Source: an uncultured Bacteroidota bacterium
GTDB lineage: Bacteria > Bacteroidota > Bacteroidia > Flavobacteriales > Flavobacteriaceae
Direction of reading: 5' to 3'
Length of the DNA stretch: 64,000 nucleotides
Assembly (NCBI GenBank): GCA_913060705.1
Contig: CAJXTX010000003.1
Coordinates: 1-64,000, forward strand
This document shows, piece after piece, positions 9,907-19,870 of this stretch. The notes beneath the pieces are model-generated. The model was not told the DNA's origin and did not search any database. It worked only from the letters and a program-made list of their open reading frames with translations. Both the position numbers and the translations under genes were made by a program. Within the stretch, counting starts at the first letter, position 1. Every line of letters begins with the position of its first letter.

Positions 9907-11397
9907 ATGCTAAAGTCTTCGGGGCAAAATGGGCCCAGTTTAAAAAGACAAATGGGTCTTTTCGCGGTGATTGCTACTGGGGTGTCCTCAATGGTTGGCG
10001 CATCAATCAATGTAGTTCCTATTATGATTCACCGCAGTGTTCCAGAAATTGGACCTTACGTAATACAGGCCTTTTTATTTGCGGCCATACCTGCCTTGCT
10101 TGCAGGTTTGGCCTACGCTATCCTCGGATCAGCTATGCCGCGCGCTGGAGGTAGCTATTTGTATGCAAGTAGAGGGTTGAGTCCGTACTGGGGGTTTATT
10201 GCAAGCTTTTCTCAATGGTTCGGACTTTCGATCGTTATCGGAGTGATTGCCTACATCAGCATCCCCTTCATTCGCGATATCGCTAACAATGCCGGATGGA
10301 TCGAGTTAGCCAATCTTCTCAATCAATCCTGGGTTCGCGTGATCTTAGGCCTCTCTTTAATCTGGGGATTTGTGTACGTCAATATTCGTGGAGTGAAGTC
10401 GTATACGCGATGGCTGATTCCGATGGTGGTATTGATCTTCACTTTGGGATCGATCGTGATTGTATCTGGATTGTTTTACGACAGTAACGACTTTATTCAA
10501 GCGCTTGCAGAAAAGCAATCCCTATCGTTCTCACCCACCAATGAAAAGGACTTTCAATGGCCCGTTTTTTTATCCGCGGCAGCGGTACTGTTTTCGAGCT
10601 TTATCGGTTTTGACGCGATTGCCCAGACCGGAAGCGAAGCCGTCAAAGCCTCACGAAACATACCCTTGGCGATCCTCATCGCTATTTTCGGTGTAGGCTT
10701 GTTTTATGTTTTATTCACACTATCTGTCTACCATATTGTTCCTTGGAGCTACGTCGCTTCTGAAGCTCAAACACAAGACATCACAGCCCCCGGATTGTTG
10801 AGTTTGGTCCTGCCAAAAGGGGTTGACGTTCTCATCTTAGCAGGCGCAGCTATTGCACTGATCAATGACCTTCCGGCCATGCTCTTATCGGTTTCTCGCT
10901 TGATGTTTGCATGGGCAAAGGACGCCATCTTTCCGCATGCCATCACTCGGGTTCACCCTACCTATTTTAGCCCTCATATCGCCTTGAATACAGCCGGTGC
11001 CATGGCCTCAATAGGAGTTCTGGGGTCACATTTTGCAGGTGATTTCTTTTTGGGCATTGATATCATGGTGACCTCTATGTTGGTCAATTTTCTCCTCATG
11101 TGTTTGACCGTACTCACTTTGCCCAAGGTGAATCCCACTCTCGCTCAAGAAATCGCCGTCTTTAAACACAGAGGTGTCCAACGATTTATAGGAGTAACAG
11201 GGATTATCTCTATCAGTGGATTCTTGGTTATCCATGTATTCAAAGACCTCAACCAGCAAGACATTCCGTGGTACTTTCACTCTACCTACATCTGGCTTAT
11301 TGTCATGCTTTTAGGGAGTGTGCTGTACACTGTTTCGTATCTTCGATCTCGCTCTATACGAGCTGAAGACCATTTCAAATCATTACCCAGTGAATAG
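9907..11397 (+). CDS. APC family amino acid permease
   Basis: About 12 TM segments, GVSSMVGASI and AMPRAGGSYLYASRGLSP motifs; ATG at 9907 (MLKSSG) preferred over the TTG at 9847. Confidence 0.87.
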   Translation: MLKSSGQNGPSLKRQMGLFAVIATGVSSMVGASINVVPIMIHRSVPEIGPYVIQAFLFAAIPALLAGLAYAILGSAMPRAGGSYLYASRGLSPYWGFIASFSQWFGLSIVIGVIAYISIPFIRDIANNAGWIELANLLNQSWVRVILGLSLIWGFVYVNIRGVKSYTRWLIPMVVLIFTLGSIVIVSGLFYDSNDFIQALAEKQSLSFSPTNEKDFQWPVFLSAAAVLFSSFIGFDAIAQTGSEAVKASRNIPLAILIAIFGVGLFYVLFTLSVYHIVPWSYVASEAQTQDITAPGLLSLVLPKGVDVLILAGAAIALINDLPAMLLSVSRLMFAWAKDAIFPHAITRVHPTYFSPHIALNTAGAMASIGVLGSHFAGDFFLGIDIMVTSMLVNFLLMCLTVLTLPKVNPTLAQEIAVFKHRGVQRFIGVTGIISISGFLVIHVFKDLNQQDIPWYFHSTYIWLIVMLLGSVLYTVSYLRSRSIRAEDHFKSLPSE

Positions 11398-11400
11398 CTT

Positions 11401-12852
11401 ATGAATCCTTATTGTGACTTGTCGCCTTCATTGCGCATCCCCAGAATGTTGATTGGCCTGTGGCAAATTGCCGATATCGAGCGCAAGAAAGGAACGCTCG
11501 ACCCTACTGAGGCGGCCGCTTACATGCGGCCTTATGTCGAAAATGGACTGTATGCCTTTGACATGGCAGACCACTATGGATCAAGCGAGATCATAACAGG
11601 AACATTTAAGAACAACTATACGGGTTCAGAGCAGGTAAAACTTTTTACCAAATGGGTGCCTGAACCGGGTAAAACTAGTCGCGACATCGTAAGGGCAGCA
11701 GTAGAGAAAGCGCTTGAACGCATGAAACAGTCTTCTATCGATCTCATGCAATTTCATGCTTGGCACTACCCCGATCCTAGCTACCTAGATGCCTTGTACT
11801 TCCTGAACGAACTGCGTGAAGAAGGGCTTATCGAACACCTAGGGCTGACGAATTTTGATGCAGCACATTTGCGAATTGTCGCCTCATCTGGTATCAAAGT
11901 GGTAAGCAATCAGGTTTCGCATTCTGTCATTGATAGGCGCGCCAACCACAAGTTGCGAGAGGTTTGTGAAGCATACGATATCAAGCTGCTGGCCTATGGA
12001 ACACTCGCGGGCGGATTTCTCTCAGACAAATGGTTACGCCAGCCTGAACCCCAAGCAGAAGCATTAAGTACCTGGTCGCAAATGAAATACAAACGCTTTA
12101 TAGACGCGGCTGGAGGTTGGTCTGTGTTTCAAGAAGTCCTAGAAGCCTTACATACGGTGGCCCAAAAGCATCAAAGCAGTATTGCCAGTGTTGCCAGTCG
12201 ATTTGTCTTAGAAAATCCGGCTGTAGGAGCCATCATTGTTGGTGCGCGACTGGGTGAACGTTCTCACATAGAAGAACACAAGAACTGCTTAGCTCTTGAA
12301 TTGGATGAGAACGATATACAGGGTATTCAAGAGGCACAGTCTAAACTAAGCCCCATACCTGGGGATTGTGGAGACGAATATAGAAAACCACCCTTCTTAA
12401 CCGCATCCGGTGATCTAAGCCATCATGTAGAAGCTATTCCAGCGGTCTTTGAGCCTGTTTCAAAGGGGCCCAACCATCAGAAGGTATACAGCAATACGGT
12501 ATGGGAAGGCTTTGCTGGATACTGTAGGGCCGTACGAAAAGGAAACACGATTCATGTTTCGGGCACCACTGCTACTCACGAAAGCGCACAGATCGGTATG
12601 AATGATGCCGCCGCTCAGACCCATTATATCATCGACAAGATTGAAGCCTCTTTGAATGCTTTGGGCGGATCGTTGAACGATGTAGTCCGCACCCGAATCT
12701 TTGTGAATGAACTCAAAGACTGGGAGGCCGTTGCACGTGCACATGGGGAGCGTTTCTACGGTATCGATCCGGCCAACACTCTGGTAGAGGCTAGGCTCGT
12801 TGGCGAGGGGTATTTAGTCGAAATCGAAGCCGAGGCTATTCTAGACGCTTAA
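11401..12852 (+). CDS. fusion: aldo/keto reductase (N-term) + RidA/YjgF-like domain (C-term)
   Basis: N-term AFDMADHYG, KLFTKW, DLMQFHAWH, LGLTNF; C-term HVSGTTA...LNDVVRTRIFV...VEARLVGEGYLVEIEAEAI. Confidence 0.88.
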   Translation: MNPYCDLSPSLRIPRMLIGLWQIADIERKKGTLDPTEAAAYMRPYVENGLYAFDMADHYGSSEIITGTFKNNYTGSEQVKLFTKWVPEPGKTSRDIVRAAVEKALERMKQSSIDLMQFHAWHYPDPSYLDALYFLNELREEGLIEHLGLTNFDAAHLRIVASSGIKVVSNQVSHSVIDRRANHKLREVCEAYDIKLLAYGTLAGGFLSDKWLRQPEPQAEALSTWSQMKYKRFIDAAGGWSVFQEVLEALHTVAQKHQSSIASVASRFVLENPAVGAIIVGARLGERSHIEEHKNCLALELDENDIQGIQEAQSKLSPIPGDCGDEYRKPPFLTASGDLSHHVEAIPAVFEPVSKGPNHQKVYSNTVWEGFAGYCRAVRKGNTIHVSGTTATHESAQIGMNDAAAQTHYIIDKIEASLNALGGSLNDVVRTRIFVNELKDWEAVARAHGERFYGIDPANTLVEARLVGEGYLVEIEAEAILDA

Positions 12853-15844
12853 GAAACGCCTCCACTTGATTCACGTAGTTATCTATTTCTTTTTCGGCCG
12901 CTTCTAATCGGGCGTATTCTTGGTCTGAAATAGGCTGGGTTCTTGCTCTTCCGATTTTTAGAAGGCCGCTCAACACTTTATGAGGTGTTCTTTTAGTGCT
13001 TTGCCACGCACCCACCTGTCGATCAACAGGACGGTCTCGACCCTCGAGCAGCCACTTCTTAGCCATCAGTTTTTCTGGGCTATCTTCTTCTAATAAAGAC
13101 TCGGCCGCAGTCAAGCGATTGTAGACCTCAGCAAAGCGCGCTACTAGATTATCGAGTTGCTTGTTGAATGTATATAGCTCTTGCTCCACAGCTTCATCAA
13201 TGACAAAACGAGGATCGTTAATGACTTCAACCTTCGAAGAAGTGCTGTAATCGTTATAGGTAAGCTCGGCGGTATAAGTGCCCGCTAGCACCGGAATACC
13301 CCTAGATTCTTCGCTCACCCATGCCCCGGGCAGACGATGCATTTGTTCGTCTAACTTCCATTGCACATAATTCAATCCTTGTGTAAGATTCCCCGCTTTA
13401 AGCTGTTGAATAACACGAGACGAAGCGTCTTTAATAGTCAGCTGAATACTGTCGTTCTCCTCAGGGGTATCGGTTACATAAAACGGTATCTCAGCACGCT
13501 GAAAGACTCGGTTTTCTCCTTCAAAGGTGGTGTGAAATCCGGTCCAAATATTTCCGGGTGGATTGATAAACAACCCCTTTACCTGTACCACCTCATTCAT
13601 TGGTAAGGCCTGAAGAGGCGCTGTAAGTTCACCGGCAGCAATCGCCCTTAAACTGAGTAAATCGTCGAGTACCCATATGGCGCGTCCAAAAGTTCCCACC
13701 ACCAAAGCCGACTCGGGTTCTTGAATGAACAAATCGCGGGTAGAAACCGAAGGAAAGCCATTCTTGAATTGAACCCAATGCGCTCCGGCATCAATCGTAA
13801 TATAAAGTCCGTGTTCAGTGCCTAAAAACTGTAAAGCAGGCACCTCGGGGTCTTGGACGAAAGCTAAAGCGTATCCTCTAACCCCCTTGTCTTTCAACAC
13901 ATTGGTCCATGTCTTTCCTTGGTCGAGCGTTTGAAATAGATACGGACTGTAATCGCCTTGGCGGTAGTTGTTCACCACTAGCCAGGCTATGTTTGCGTCA
14001 TGCGGTGATGCATGAATACGGGCAATCCATGCCTGTTCTGGTAAGCCTTTGATCCGTTTGGTTAGATTCTTCCAATGGGCTCCTCCATCGGTAGTCACGT
14101 GTACTTGACCGTCATCACTGCCCGTCCATATAAGATTTGGATCAATACGGCTAGGCGCGATAGACAGAAGACTGTTATAGTTTTCGGCCCCTGAGATGTC
14201 GAGAGTGAGTCCTCCGTAGTCGCCCTTTTGATGTTCTGGATTATTGGTGGTGAGGTCAGGTGATAACACGCTCCAGCTGGCGCCCTTATCTTCTGATCTA
14301 TGCACAAATTGTGATCCGTAATACACCGCGTTCGGGTTGAACGGATCTTTCGCAAAGGCAGCATTCCAATTAAAACGCAAAGGAGTTTCGGGGTCCTCTG
14401 TGGGCGGCTGAATACTCTGGTAATAACCGGTGAGCTTGTCGTATCGATACAGATCTCCATTTTGAGAAGTTCCGTAACCGAAACGAGGATTGTCTAAGTC
14501 AGGAGCGATGTAAAATCCGTCTCCGCCTACCAGATATTGCCAGTAAAGAGTTCGTATTCCGCCGCGCTTCCAGGTATAGGCCGGACCCGACCAGTTTCCG
14601 TTATCCTGCATCCCTCCATAAACATTGAAAGGACGTTCATGATCGGCGCTGATTTGATAAAACTGGGCTACCGGAATGGTCTCTGGAAAATACCAACTAC
14701 GACCGTGGTCGTAGGTAATACCTAGGCCTCCATCACCCCCTATCACAAAGTGCTTCGGATCAGCAGGATCGATCCACATCGCATGAAAGTCGGCGTGAAT
14801 CCCTTTGGTTTCGTCGGCCGGAATCATGGGCACAGGGTCAAAACTTTCACCTCCGTCATAACTCACTGATAGAGGCTGGTAAATATTGTAAAGACGGTCA
14901 GGGTCTTTTGAATCAACGGCCAGATCTTGAAAATAAAAAGGGCGGTTATTCGTGAATTTAGGATTGTCGTTGATCAGTGTCCAAGAACGTCCTCCATTTT
15001 CGCTTCTGTACAAGGCGTTCTTTTCGGCCTCAATCTTCGCATACATGCGATCGGGTTGAGAGGGTGCTATAGCTACTCCTATACGTCCTAAGACCCCCTC
15101 AGGCAAGCCGTGTTCAGGACCCAATTGAATCCAATTCGCTCCGCCGTCTTCTGTAACAAACAACCCTGATCCTGCCCCTCCAGAAACAAAAGAATACGGA
15201 GTTCGGCGATGGTCGTACATGGCCACAAACAAGCGTTTAGGATTTTCAGGGTGCATCACCATATCTGCAACACCTGAGGTTTGATTGGTATACAATAGCC
15301 GTTCAAAATGCCGCCCTCCATCACTAGTTTTGTATAATCCCCGATCTGTATTGGGCGTGAAAGGATCTCCATGTGCCCCTATGTACGCGGTATTTGAATC
15401 TATGGGGTCGATGAGAATGCGATGAATAGACTTGGTTTTTTCTAGCCCCAGATGCTTCCAGGTGGCACCTCCATCTTCGCTTTTAAAGAGGCCCATTCCA
15501 AGGTTGACTGAATTGCGCGGATTTCCTTCACCCGTTCCTACCCAGATGATATCCGCATTGTTTGGATCAATCGCCACCGCCCCGATGTTTTGGGTGGGTT
15601 GATCGTCGAAAATAGGTTCCCATGCCGATCCGCCGTTTGTAGACTTCCAAACCCCTCCAGAAGCGGCTCCAACCACCATGATTTTAGGGTCAGTTACAGC
15701 AACAGCTATGGCTGTGATTCGTCCGCTCATATTTGCCGGACCTACATTGCGGATTTTAAGCTGTTTAATCTGACTGAGGTCAAGTTGCTGCGCGGTTACA
15801 AAAAGAGGAAGCAGTGCAAAAAGCAATAGGAATTTCTTAAACAT
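12836..15844 (-). CDS. VPS10/sortilin-type BNR-repeat protein (WD40/YVTN/BNR-like), secreted
   Basis: Repeated SxDGGxxW Asp-box motifs (KSTNGGSAWEPI, KSEDGGATWKHL, RSENGGRSWTLI, VTTDGGAHWKNL); N-terminal signal peptide ending in AQ. Confidence 0.9.
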   Translation of the reverse strand: MFKKFLLLFALLPLFVTAQQLDLSQIKQLKIRNVGPANMSGRITAIAVAVTDPKIMVVGAASGGVWKSTNGGSAWEPIFDDQPTQNIGAVAIDPNNADIIWVGTGEGNPRNSVNLGMGLFKSEDGGATWKHLGLEKTKSIHRILIDPIDSNTAYIGAHGDPFTPNTDRGLYKTSDGGRHFERLLYTNQTSGVADMVMHPENPKRLFVAMYDHRRTPYSFVSGGAGSGLFVTEDGGANWIQLGPEHGLPEGVLGRIGVAIAPSQPDRMYAKIEAEKNALYRSENGGRSWTLINDNPKFTNNRPFYFQDLAVDSKDPDRLYNIYQPLSVSYDGGESFDPVPMIPADETKGIHADFHAMWIDPADPKHFVIGGDGGLGITYDHGRSWYFPETIPVAQFYQISADHERPFNVYGGMQDNGNWSGPAYTWKRGGIRTLYWQYLVGGDGFYIAPDLDNPRFGYGTSQNGDLYRYDKLTGYYQSIQPPTEDPETPLRFNWNAAFAKDPFNPNAVYYGSQFVHRSEDKGASWSVLSPDLTTNNPEHQKGDYGGLTLDISGAENYNSLLSIAPSRIDPNLIWTGSDDGQVHVTTDGGAHWKNLTKRIKGLPEQAWIARIHASPHDANIAWLVVNNYRQGDYSPYLFQTLDQGKTWTNVLKDKGVRGYALAFVQDPEVPALQFLGTEHGLYITIDAGAHWVQFKNGFPSVSTRDLFIQEPESALVVGTFGRAIWVLDDLLSLRAIAAGELTAPLQALPMNEVVQVKGLFINPPGNIWTGFHTTFEGENRVFQRAEIPFYVTDTPEENDSIQLTIKDASSRVIQQLKAGNLTQGLNYVQWKLDEQMHRLPGAWVSEESRGIPVLAGTYTAELTYNDYSTSSKVEVINDPRFVIDEAVEQELYTFNKQLDNLVARFAEVYNRLTAAESLLEEDSPEKLMAKKWLLEGRDRPVDRQVGAWQSTKRTPHKVLSGLLKIGRARTQPISDQEYARLEAAEKEIDNYVNQVEAFLKRLE

Positions 15845-15914
15845 GGAATGAGATTTTCGCTTTTACAATGTAAGTGAAAATTTGTTTCTTTAATCCTATT
15901 CCAAGTACTCCATT

Positions 15915-17591
15915 ATGCCGCTACTCCGCTCTCATTTTAGAAGTATCAGCCTGATATTTTTGTTTCTAGGCACCACCGTCGCCCTTCGTGCACAAGAACA
16001 AGCGTTGATCGATTTGTTCACTGCATGGCGCGCCTTTGAGGTTCCCGCTACCGATGAGGCCCCCTTTGATTATTCAGAACAAGCCTTTGAGGCGCGATGG
16101 CCAGAATACCTCGACCTTAGGGCTCAACTAGAAGCGTTTGACCGTACTGACTGGTCGGTGAAGTCGCAAGTAGATTGGATGTTGTTATGGGCTGAGATGA
16201 ACGGATACGCCTTCAATCAACACATCCTCAAACCGTGGCAAAGAGACCCTGCCTTTTATAAAGTCTTATGGACAGACCAAAGCGACGTACCCGCCCATGA
16301 AGGCCCAACCAATCATGCGGTTATTGAATGGTGGCAGTACAGCAAGCCATTTTCTAAAGAGGACCGCGCCGAGCTACTTTCAAAGCTCTCGTACATTCCG
16401 ACTTTTTATGATCAGGCCAAACGCAATCTAACGGGGAATGCGCGAGAATTATGGGTCGCAGGCATTAGAGATATCGAACAACAAGCTAGAGCCTTGCGTG
16501 AACTCTCCTCAGATGAAGTATTTCAGAAAAACAGAGCACTAAACAAAGCCCTCAATCAAGCAATAGGGGCCACTGAAGATTTGAAAGAGTGGCTAGAACG
16601 CGAAGCACCCAAAAAAACAGGGGCATCTGGAATCGGAAAAGCGTATTATTCATGGTATCAACGCAATGTGCATCTCGTACCCCTAAACTGGAGCGACGAA
16701 GTTATGTTGCTTAAGCGCGAATTGGCGCGAGCTTGGTCTTCTCTGACCCTTGAGGAACACAAAAATCGAAACCTGCCTCAACTAAAGGCGGCCGATTCAG
16801 AAGAAAGCTACCATCAGCAGGCTTCTCAGGCTGCAGATGAGCTAGTCGATTTTTTAGCGCGCAATGATATCGTAAGCGTTAAATCGTATTACCGTCCAGC
16901 CCTTGAACCTCATTTGGGTCGATACATTCCTGCCGATCGGCGCAATTTCTTTTGGATTACGGCGCATCTAGATCCCAAACCGCTCTACTCTCATTTTTAT
17001 CATTGGTTTGAGTTGGCACGAATGGAGCAAGAACCGCATGCCGACCCTATTCGAAGAGGGGCACTGCTTTACAACATCTTTGACTCTAGAAATGAAGGCA
17101 TGGCCACCGCCGTAGAGGAGTTCTTTATGCAAGCCGGACTGTATGAGAACAACCCGAGAGCCCGAGAGATTGTATACATTCTCATTGCACAGCGCGCGGC
17201 CCGTGGACTGGGATCACTCTATGCACACGCCAATCTGCAAACGATGGAAGAAGCCGGAACGATCCACTCAGAATACACCCCAAGAGGATGGATGAAAACA
17301 GAGAAAGAGCTCCTGCTTTTTGAACAACATTTATACCTCAGACAACCCGGGTACGGCACCAGTTATATTACTGGAAAATATTTGATGGAACACACCTTAA
17401 TGGCTTATGCCAAGTCGAAAGAACAAAGCGACTCAAAAGGACTTCTTCGCTCTTACTTCGATGGATTAAATGCTATCGGAAACATTCCTGTCTCATTAGG
17501 GCAATGGGAGCTCACAGGTTCTTCTGCCTTAATCGATGAAATTTTAGAGCAATATATTCCGCTAGAACAACTCATAAAACATCAGGAATAA
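15915..17591 (+). CDS. DUF885-like secreted protein (M32-like fold), atypical active site
   Basis: Signal peptide; EGMATAVEEFFMQAGLYE resembles the DUF885 EGWALYxE segment and QPGYGTSYITGKYLM resembles its C-terminal QPGQAxSYKIG segment. Confidence 0.55.
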   Translation: MPLLRSHFRSISLIFLFLGTTVALRAQEQALIDLFTAWRAFEVPATDEAPFDYSEQAFEARWPEYLDLRAQLEAFDRTDWSVKSQVDWMLLWAEMNGYAFNQHILKPWQRDPAFYKVLWTDQSDVPAHEGPTNHAVIEWWQYSKPFSKEDRAELLSKLSYIPTFYDQAKRNLTGNARELWVAGIRDIEQQARALRELSSDEVFQKNRALNKALNQAIGATEDLKEWLEREAPKKTGASGIGKAYYSWYQRNVHLVPLNWSDEVMLLKRELARAWSSLTLEEHKNRNLPQLKAADSEESYHQQASQAADELVDFLARNDIVSVKSYYRPALEPHLGRYIPADRRNFFWITAHLDPKPLYSHFYHWFELARMEQEPHADPIRRGALLYNIFDSRNEGMATAVEEFFMQAGLYENNPRAREIVYILIAQRAARGLGSLYAHANLQTMEEAGTIHSEYTPRGWMKTEKELLLFEQHLYLRQPGYGTSYITGKYLMEHTLMAYAKSKEQSDSKGLLRSYFDGLNAIGNIPVSLGQWELTGSSALIDEILEQYIPLEQLIKHQE

Positions 17592-17594
17592 AAA

Positions 17595-17622
17595 AAGGGC
17601 CTCTTAACAGAGGCCCCCTTCG
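17595..17622 (-). terminator. Rho-independent terminator for the minus-strand DUF1080 gene
   Basis: GGGCCTCT-taac-AGAGGCCC; on the - strand the hairpin is followed by TTTTTTT. Confidence 0.75.
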
Positions 17623-17646
17623 ACTTAAACAAATGCGAGTGTTAGT

Positions 17647-18600
17647 TTAGTCTTTAGGTACCGAAATGGTTAGATTTCGGTATTCGATTGGACCATGATC
17701 TCCTTGAAGTAAGATCGGCCCTGGTTCTCCCTCTTTAGAATCGAGTGCGCCTCCAGTGATTCCGGGAATCAATGCATCGGTGATGACAGATTTTCCGTTC
17801 AACACCACAGTGACACGCCTTCCTACTAGAGTAATATCATAAGTTTGCCATTCTCCGGCAGGCTTAGAAGCATTTTCATTCGGCGTTAGAAATCCATACA
17901 GACCGCCTATGTAATGCGAATTCGGAACGCGTCCGTAATTGTCTTCAACCTGTACCTCATAACGACCACGCAAATACACCCCTGAGTTAGATCCCTCAGG
18001 ATATCTGAATTCAAGATGTAATTTAAAATCGTCATAGACCTCTTCAGTCATCAGATTCACACCTGATTCTGGATTGGTTAGCACTCCATCAACTGCCTTC
18101 CATTGGTTTGAGCGATTGGTGGTTTGCGGTTTCCAGCCAGCAAGACTTTCACCGTCAAAAATAGGCTGAGGTTTGGTCCATTTTTTAGGAGCTTCTCGCT
18201 CTAAAGATGGAGCACGCACACCGGTAAAGGTAACTGCCTGCCCAGTGTTCATGATAATATTCCCTTGAAGCGTATCACCGTCTCTGGTTCCGCTTAAATG
18301 CATGTATTGATTCCCCATCCATTGAGGCGGAATACTGAAGTTAAAACTGTCGCCGTTTTCAAACACCTCAGCAATAGGTCTGGCCGATCCTGCAAAACTC
18401 ACATAGCGTCCGATAAGGGTTCGAGTTCCTGAAAACTCTACCTCGAGCCATGACGGCAGTATAGTGTCGCCGTATTGTATCTCTAAGTCCCACGATCCGA
18501 TTAAGGGAGAATTGGATTGAGCTTTGAGTTGACTAGAGAAGCCTATGAATAATAGAAAAAAGACTCCTAGGTAAATTGCAAGGTTCTTTTGAGTGCGCAT
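17647..18600 (-). CDS. DUF1080 (3-keto-disaccharide hydrolase / LamG-like) protein, secreted
   Basis: IFDGESLAGWKPQ, LHLEFRYPEGSNSGVYLRGRYEVQVEDNYG, GEWQTYDITLVGRRVTVVLNGK; Sec signal from MRTQKNL. Confidence 0.88.
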   Translation of the reverse strand: MRTQKNLAIYLGVFFLLFIGFSSQLKAQSNSPLIGSWDLEIQYGDTILPSWLEVEFSGTRTLIGRYVSFAGSARPIAEVFENGDSFNFSIPPQWMGNQYMHLSGTRDGDTLQGNIIMNTGQAVTFTGVRAPSLEREAPKKWTKPQPIFDGESLAGWKPQTTNRSNQWKAVDGVLTNPESGVNLMTEEVYDDFKLHLEFRYPEGSNSGVYLRGRYEVQVEDNYGRVPNSHYIGGLYGFLTPNENASKPAGEWQTYDITLVGRRVTVVLNGKSVITDALIPGITGGALDSKEGEPGPILLQGDHGPIEYRNLTISVPKD

Positions 18601-18706
18601 ATCAATTGGTTTATTATGAAAAAATATAGGCATATTAGGCTTCTGATCAAGCGATTCATTAAGGATTTACACAAAATACCCTAGTTTTAACACTCTTTTT
18701 AACTTT

Positions 18707-19819
18707 ATGTTGAGCTTTTGGGAGAAATCATCGCTACTCGATTTTGACTACACCGTCATAGGCGGAGGCTTGGTTGGATGTTTTGCCGCTTTGACCTATA
18801 AAGAAGCTCATCCGGCCGCCAAAGTAGCGCTGCTTGAAAGAGGTTTATTACCTAAGGGTGCCAGCACTAAAAATGCTGGTTTTGCTTGCTTCGGTTCGTT
18901 GTCTGAACTTCAAGACGACCTCAACGATTGCAGCCTAGATGATTTGGTTTCGCTCACCGAAAGACGCTATAAAGGAATACTACATCTAAGAGCTTCATTA
19001 GGAGATGAAGCCATTGGCTACGCCCCAGTAAAGGGGTTCGAACTCTGTTTAGACCAAGTGAACCTCGAGCAAATGGCTTTTTTTAATAACGCCTTGCGCT
19101 CGGTATTTGGGTCAGAACCCTTTAGCGATCACTCTTCAAATCTTAAAAGTTATCCTTTTGACAGTCAAATCAAGGGACTTATTGCACATGCTTTTGAAGG
19201 AACGGTTCATACGGGGAATCTAATAGACACCCTCTATAAAAAGCTCGGTGAAATAGGTGTCCGTGTTTTCACGGGGACAGAACTTATAGCTTATACGGAA
19301 AGCGAATCGAAGGTTCAACTAGAGGTGACTTCTGGTCACCAGGGTCTTAACCTAAATGCTCAAAAAGTTGCTTTTTGTACCAATGCCTTTACCCCATTGT
19401 TTTTTCCAGAGCTAGACATACATCCGGGTAGAGGACTTGTACTGGTGACCAAACCCATAGAAGGCCTTCATCTCGAAGGGTCTTTTCATTACCACAGTGG
19501 CTACAATTATTTCAGAGCTATAGATCAAAGAATCTTACTGGGGGGAGCACGCCATCTCGATAAACTTACTGAGACGACCCATGAGTTCGGAACGAATCCT
19601 TTGCTCAGAACCCAATTAGTGAAAGATTTGAATGAATTGATCCTTCCTGGATACTCGGTAGAGGTGGATTACGAATGGTCGGGCATCATGGCCTTCGGAA
19701 AAAACAAGCAGCCCATCATAAAGAAGATCTCAGACCGCGTTGCAGTAGCCGCACGTCTCGGCGGAATGGGGGTAGCACTGGGCTCTTTGGTAGGCAAAGA
19801 AGTTGCCGACTTGGCATAA
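18707..19819 (+). CDS. FAD-dependent oxidoreductase (DAO family)
   Basis: DYTVIGGGLVGCFAALTYKEAHPAAKVALLERG Rossmann motif; STKNAGFACFG; C-term EVDYEWSGIMAFGKNKQPII. Confidence 0.88.
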   Translation: MLSFWEKSSLLDFDYTVIGGGLVGCFAALTYKEAHPAAKVALLERGLLPKGASTKNAGFACFGSLSELQDDLNDCSLDDLVSLTERRYKGILHLRASLGDEAIGYAPVKGFELCLDQVNLEQMAFFNNALRSVFGSEPFSDHSSNLKSYPFDSQIKGLIAHAFEGTVHTGNLIDTLYKKLGEIGVRVFTGTELIAYTESESKVQLEVTSGHQGLNLNAQKVAFCTNAFTPLFFPELDIHPGRGLVLVTKPIEGLHLEGSFHYHSGYNYFRAIDQRILLGGARHLDKLTETTHEFGTNPLLRTQLVKDLNELILPGYSVEVDYEWSGIMAFGKNKQPIIKKISDRVAVAARLGGMGVALGSLVGKEVADLA

Positions 19820-19822
19820 AAA

Positions 19823-19851
19823 AATCGCCCCTCTCAGGGCGATTCGTTTTT
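19823..19851. terminator. Rho-independent terminator
   Basis: AATCGCCC-ctctca-GGGCGATT followed by CGTTTTTT; A-tract on the other side. Confidence 0.75.
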
Positions 19852-19870
19852 TCTCAGTGAGATAAGGGAC

